DNA of 64,000 nucleotides, from assembly GCA_964058805.1 (NCBI GenBank), contig CAXKVV010002149.1, positions 124,001 through 188,000 of the forward strand, written 5' to 3'. The notes beneath the pieces are model-generated. The model made no database searches. It had not been told where the DNA came from and saw only the letters and a program-made list of their open reading frames with translations. Shown here in pieces: positions 60,560 to 64,000 of this stretch. Each line of letters begins with the position of its first letter. The first letter of the stretch is position 1. This DNA is from Schoenoplectus triqueter. Its lineage: Eukaryota; Streptophyta; Magnoliopsida; Poales; Cyperaceae. The position numbers and the translations under genes are program-made.

Positions 60560-63451
60560 TGGACCGGAAGGTATATGTAAGCTAAGAGTATAATTAATTA
60601 ATTGACAAGTACCGTAAACTAAAAACGTGCGCAACCGATAATTAATTAACACTTAAAGAGAAAAATAGGAGATGATTACATGATCTACCTCAATAATGAA
60701 AATCCGAACAGATACAGTGGTTTCAGAGGCAGCCTATGATCCCAAACACATTAAAACACCAACACATTTTACATTAAATAAAAATATTAATTAAATTTAA
60801 GTTTAATTGAATTTTTTTCCTTTCATTTTGATTTTTATTTTTAATTCTAGTTTTATATAATATATTTTCTAATTAATAAAAATAATATTAAAATATAAAA
60901 TGAGATATAATTAAAGAATATGATATAAATAATTAAGGGTTATAAAATAATAACTAAAGTATAATAATTTATAATATAAAATATATATTAATTAATTTCT
61001 CTATTTTAATAATTTAACATTAATTAATATATATAAATACCTATTAATCAATTTCTCTATTTAATAATGAAATAATATTAATAAATATATAAATATATAA
61101 ATATATATAAATATATATAAATATATATACATATATTAATCAATTTCTCTACTTTTAATAAGAATAATATTAATTATATAATATTATATATTAAACATTT
61201 TCTCTATTTTTAATTAATTAATTATCCTAATTAAAGTAATTGAGCGATAACGTTAAGTTAACTTAATCAATCTAAATTAAATTAAATTAATTACATTACT
61301 CAAAATAAATATAATATGATTATAAATTTCAAATAATAATACTCTCGTCTCCGAGTCCGGTACACCTTGACCTAACCAGACCCAGTGTGAATAGGATACT
61401 CACCAATTTAATTTATTTTGACTTTATAGGTTCTCGAATCTTATCTTGACGAGCCGACCAACGAGTACACTCGGGATGAGACGGCAGATGAGATCGTGAG
61501 CGTCACCGGAGACTAAGCAACTTGACGCTACTGACCTGATCGAATTACTCTCAGGTACGGTTTCCTAGGATTTGATTTTCTTTCTTCAGAAATATAAATC
61601 CAAACCGAAAATAAAACTATTTTTAAAATAAATCTGAACTACGGTATTTTCTGACCAAAATTGATTAGAGATCAAATTTGATCTGTCATATGCATTCGGT
61701 ACTTGACCAACATTTTTGGGGCCTACCCGCATTCGCATATCTTATCATGTCATATTTCATGTAGACAGGATAGGAGTGAGATTCAGAAAATAGTCCCGAG
61801 ATAGGATTAGATAGATTTAAATAATTCAAGTTGTAGATTATATTTATTAGGAAAATATTATTAATATTACTAATTATTAATTAAGTCAGGTAGTAAATCA
61901 TGCATTAAATGCATGAGAGTGCTGAGAGACGGACCGGGTAATTCTCAGTCTGAGTTGCCTTGCATAACCAGACCGTTATGGTTACGTACGGTGACCCATA
62001 GGCCCGTGGGACCCACCGGTCTGTATATATGTATTGCACATCTTTGTCTGCCGGATTATCCACCGATCCCGTCATTTGGCGGGTTCGGCTGTGTCAGAGT
62101 GTTTTATTTTGATCAATACTATATTTTTATTATTCTTAATATAATTTAATTTTAAATCCAAATTTGAGCTATTATAATACCATGTCCTTCAGTGTTTAGT
62201 GTGGGCGGCCATATTCGAGACTGGAATCTACTTTGTGATATTATATTATTATATTTATCTGGCTTATTTAGGATCCTGATATTGTCCGAATGGCTTTCTC
62301 CTGTGGCCCCTGGTTGGTACAGAGAAAGTCGGGATGCGGTCCGCTGATCTTAGTGGGTACAGTGTAGGCTCCCATTTGTTTATATTTCGTTTTGATACTT
62401 TTACGGGATGCGGTCCTCTGACCCTTGGTTGGTACAGTGTAGGCTCCCATTTATTTTTAATTTATTAATTCATGGGTAGTTATCTCCTTTTGACGATATG
62501 ACAACTGAAGACATACTATATCCGTTTGCTTCTATTTTGTAAGATAAATTACCAGATTCAGCATACCAGAGTACGTGCTTTATAGTCGTTCACTCTCCTA
62601 GGGCGTTATCGCCTTGGGAGCCCGAATTGTCATTTGTGCGGCGTTGTCGCTGCACAAACATAAAGTCCTAAGTTAGTAAGTTGGGCCCTGGTAGTGCCCG
62701 CTTAGGCAAGGCTCGAGTTAGTAAGTTGGGCCCTGGTAGTGCCCGCTCAGGATGGGTCTGGAAAATTTACAAACTGAGTATTTATTTCGGGTGTTTGAAT
62801 TTCGTACCTTATATTTTATAGCATATTATTAATTCCATCGATTTTCTATTTTTGGTTTCTTAGCATCTCATGTCATAGCATTTAGGCAAGCTTCTCAAAA
62901 TGTGCATAAAATATTATTTTATTTTCACATGAATATAATATTACCTTTTGAATACCAGTATCGCCATTTGGGTCCAGTCTAGGAAAGAAGATTAAATCTT
63001 AAGGCTGGATCTAAATCCGTACTGAGTAATTTTTAAAATTACACACGTTTCCACGGTGATTGTGGGATCCAGGTATTTTCGGTTTGGGATTTTCTTGGAG
63101 CGAGTACTAGGGACAGTCCCGCGCGATGATAGGGATGCTTCGCTGCATTTGCATGTGAGCCGGGTAGTTAGATAGGATTCATCGAGTTTTGAGTCTTACT
63201 TCTTTCTTTCTTTTGGGTTTTTATTTGAGAGATTTGCTGCCCATTCCGATGGAGCTATCCCCGCCTATGCAGGCGTTGTATACTCTTTGTTCATTCTGGA
63301 CTGTATGGTCATATATTTATATTTATTATTATTTTGTTTATTCTTTGATTGCTTTATTTTATTCACTTAGCCTTCCGTACGCACGTCTCGTCGTGCGTAC
63401 ATGACAGGATTAAGCACCCCTAATCCGATTTAATTATTTTGAGGTGTGACA
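60560..63451 (+). mobile_element. 5'-truncated, diverged copy of the LARD LTR
   Basis: Collinear with 13637-17144 of LTR1. It shares the AAACTAAAAACGTGCGCAA block (60614), the GAAAATCCGAACAGATACAG block, the AT motif series (60985-61205), GGGATGCGGTC tandem units (62295-62450), the paired AAGTTGGGCCCTGGTAGTGCC repeats (62664-62750), the terminal hairpin (about 63378) and the GTGTGACA end. It lacks the first 2 kb of the LTR and has no primer site after it. The divergence is far greater than between LTR1 and LTR2, so it is an older member of the family. Confidence 0.88.
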
Positions 63452-64000
63452 TTAAGAACTTTCAAGAAAGCACTAATATAAATAATTTCTAGATGTTATT
63501 TTTTAAACTTATTGATTGCAAGAAAATCACTAATATAAAGCATCTAAATATTTTCTAGAAATAAAAAGAAAATTATGTAAATTATATCTAATGATTTTAT
63601 TTTGATATTTTAATTTTATATTTTGACTTATTAGAAAATTAAAAGTGGAAATACGATGGAGGTAAAAAAATAGATGTATTTGAACCATCCTCTTTTAAAA
63701 TTGTAGTTAATTTAAAGCACAATAATAGAATGACTTCTATATAATTTTGTTTTGAGACGTTGATAAGCGACTAGTCGAAGTTATTGCCTAAAGGTTGTTG
63801 TCTATGTAATTTATTTTGATATATATTTAATGACGCATTAGAAATAGTGACTGGTGAGTTGTAATACGAAATAATATTTTCATTGCTCAAGGACAAGTGA
63901 TAGGAGCCAACAAAAATGCACCTAATCTTATTAATTTTTACGTCCATGATGTACATGCTATGTATTTTGCTTTAATATGTTCAGAATTTATTTTAAGTTT
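63452..64000. other. AT-rich DNA to window end, nothing recognised
   Basis: No exon, LTR or inverted-repeat structure visible. A direct repeat of AAGAAA(A/G)CACTAATATAAA at about 63464 and 63521 is the only internal pattern. Confidence 0.45.

Noticed and set aside
1..64000. CRISPR arrays, bacterial operons, riboswitches, tRNA or rRNA genes
   Set aside because: Regular repeats here have TE or satellite character with unequal spacers; no cloverleaf or rRNA sequence was found. TGGTATCAGAGC sites are primer-binding sites, not tRNA genes.

Overview
The window is nuclear DNA of a flowering plant. The evidence is two intact intron-rich genes with GT-AG introns, whose products belong to plant families (an LPA1 / 2-phosphoglycerate-kinase-like P-loop protein and an OTU9/OTU10-type deubiquitinase), set in AT-rich DNA full of plant retrotransposons, MITEs and satellite repeats. 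I could not assign a species. No rRNA, tRNA, CRISPR array or bacterial-style operon was seen.

Layout. 1-771: 5' LTR and leader of a Copia-like retroelement on the minus strand, running off the window start. 931-4816 (-): complete seven-exon LPA1-like gene. About 5930-7143 and 25562-26020: two halves of one degenerate tandem array (about 177 bp monomer), split by a nested insertion. The outer insertion, element A (7149-25556), is a non-coding sequence of about 5.7 kb with TG...CA ends. Inside it sits a very young non-autonomous Ty3/gypsy element, 11575-24306. That element has two nearly identical 5.57 kb LTRs, a tRNA-Met-type primer site, a polypurine tract, a perfect 5-bp target duplication and only 1.6 kb of non-coding interior (a LARD with Tekay/Del-like signatures).

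26029-40000 is a TE graveyard: a hAT-like element, a foldback Mutator-like element with a perfect 9-bp TSD, a tandem repeat of about 258 bp, two broken Ty3/gypsy pol fragments, a (TATG)n tract and several foldback MITEs. 41499-46310 (-) is a complete OTU-domain cysteine protease gene: 12 coding exons, 338 residues, and an upstream non-coding first exon. 47706-52102 (-) is a decayed but full-span Ty1/copia element with both LTRs. 52976-59676 is element B, a second 6.7 kb copy of the element A family in opposite orientation. It is followed by a foldback MITE (59691-60090), a 5'-truncated divergent copy of the LARD LTR (about 60560-63451), and featureless AT-rich DNA.

The two host genes do not form a pathway together. 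LPA1-like proteins affect seed phytic acid, and OTU proteases remove ubiquitin. The most unusual material is the A/B family (giant non-coding units with duplicated TATA-plus-hairpin modules that appear to covary between copies) and the LARD with 5.57 kb LTRs full of internal tandem motifs and conserved hairpins.
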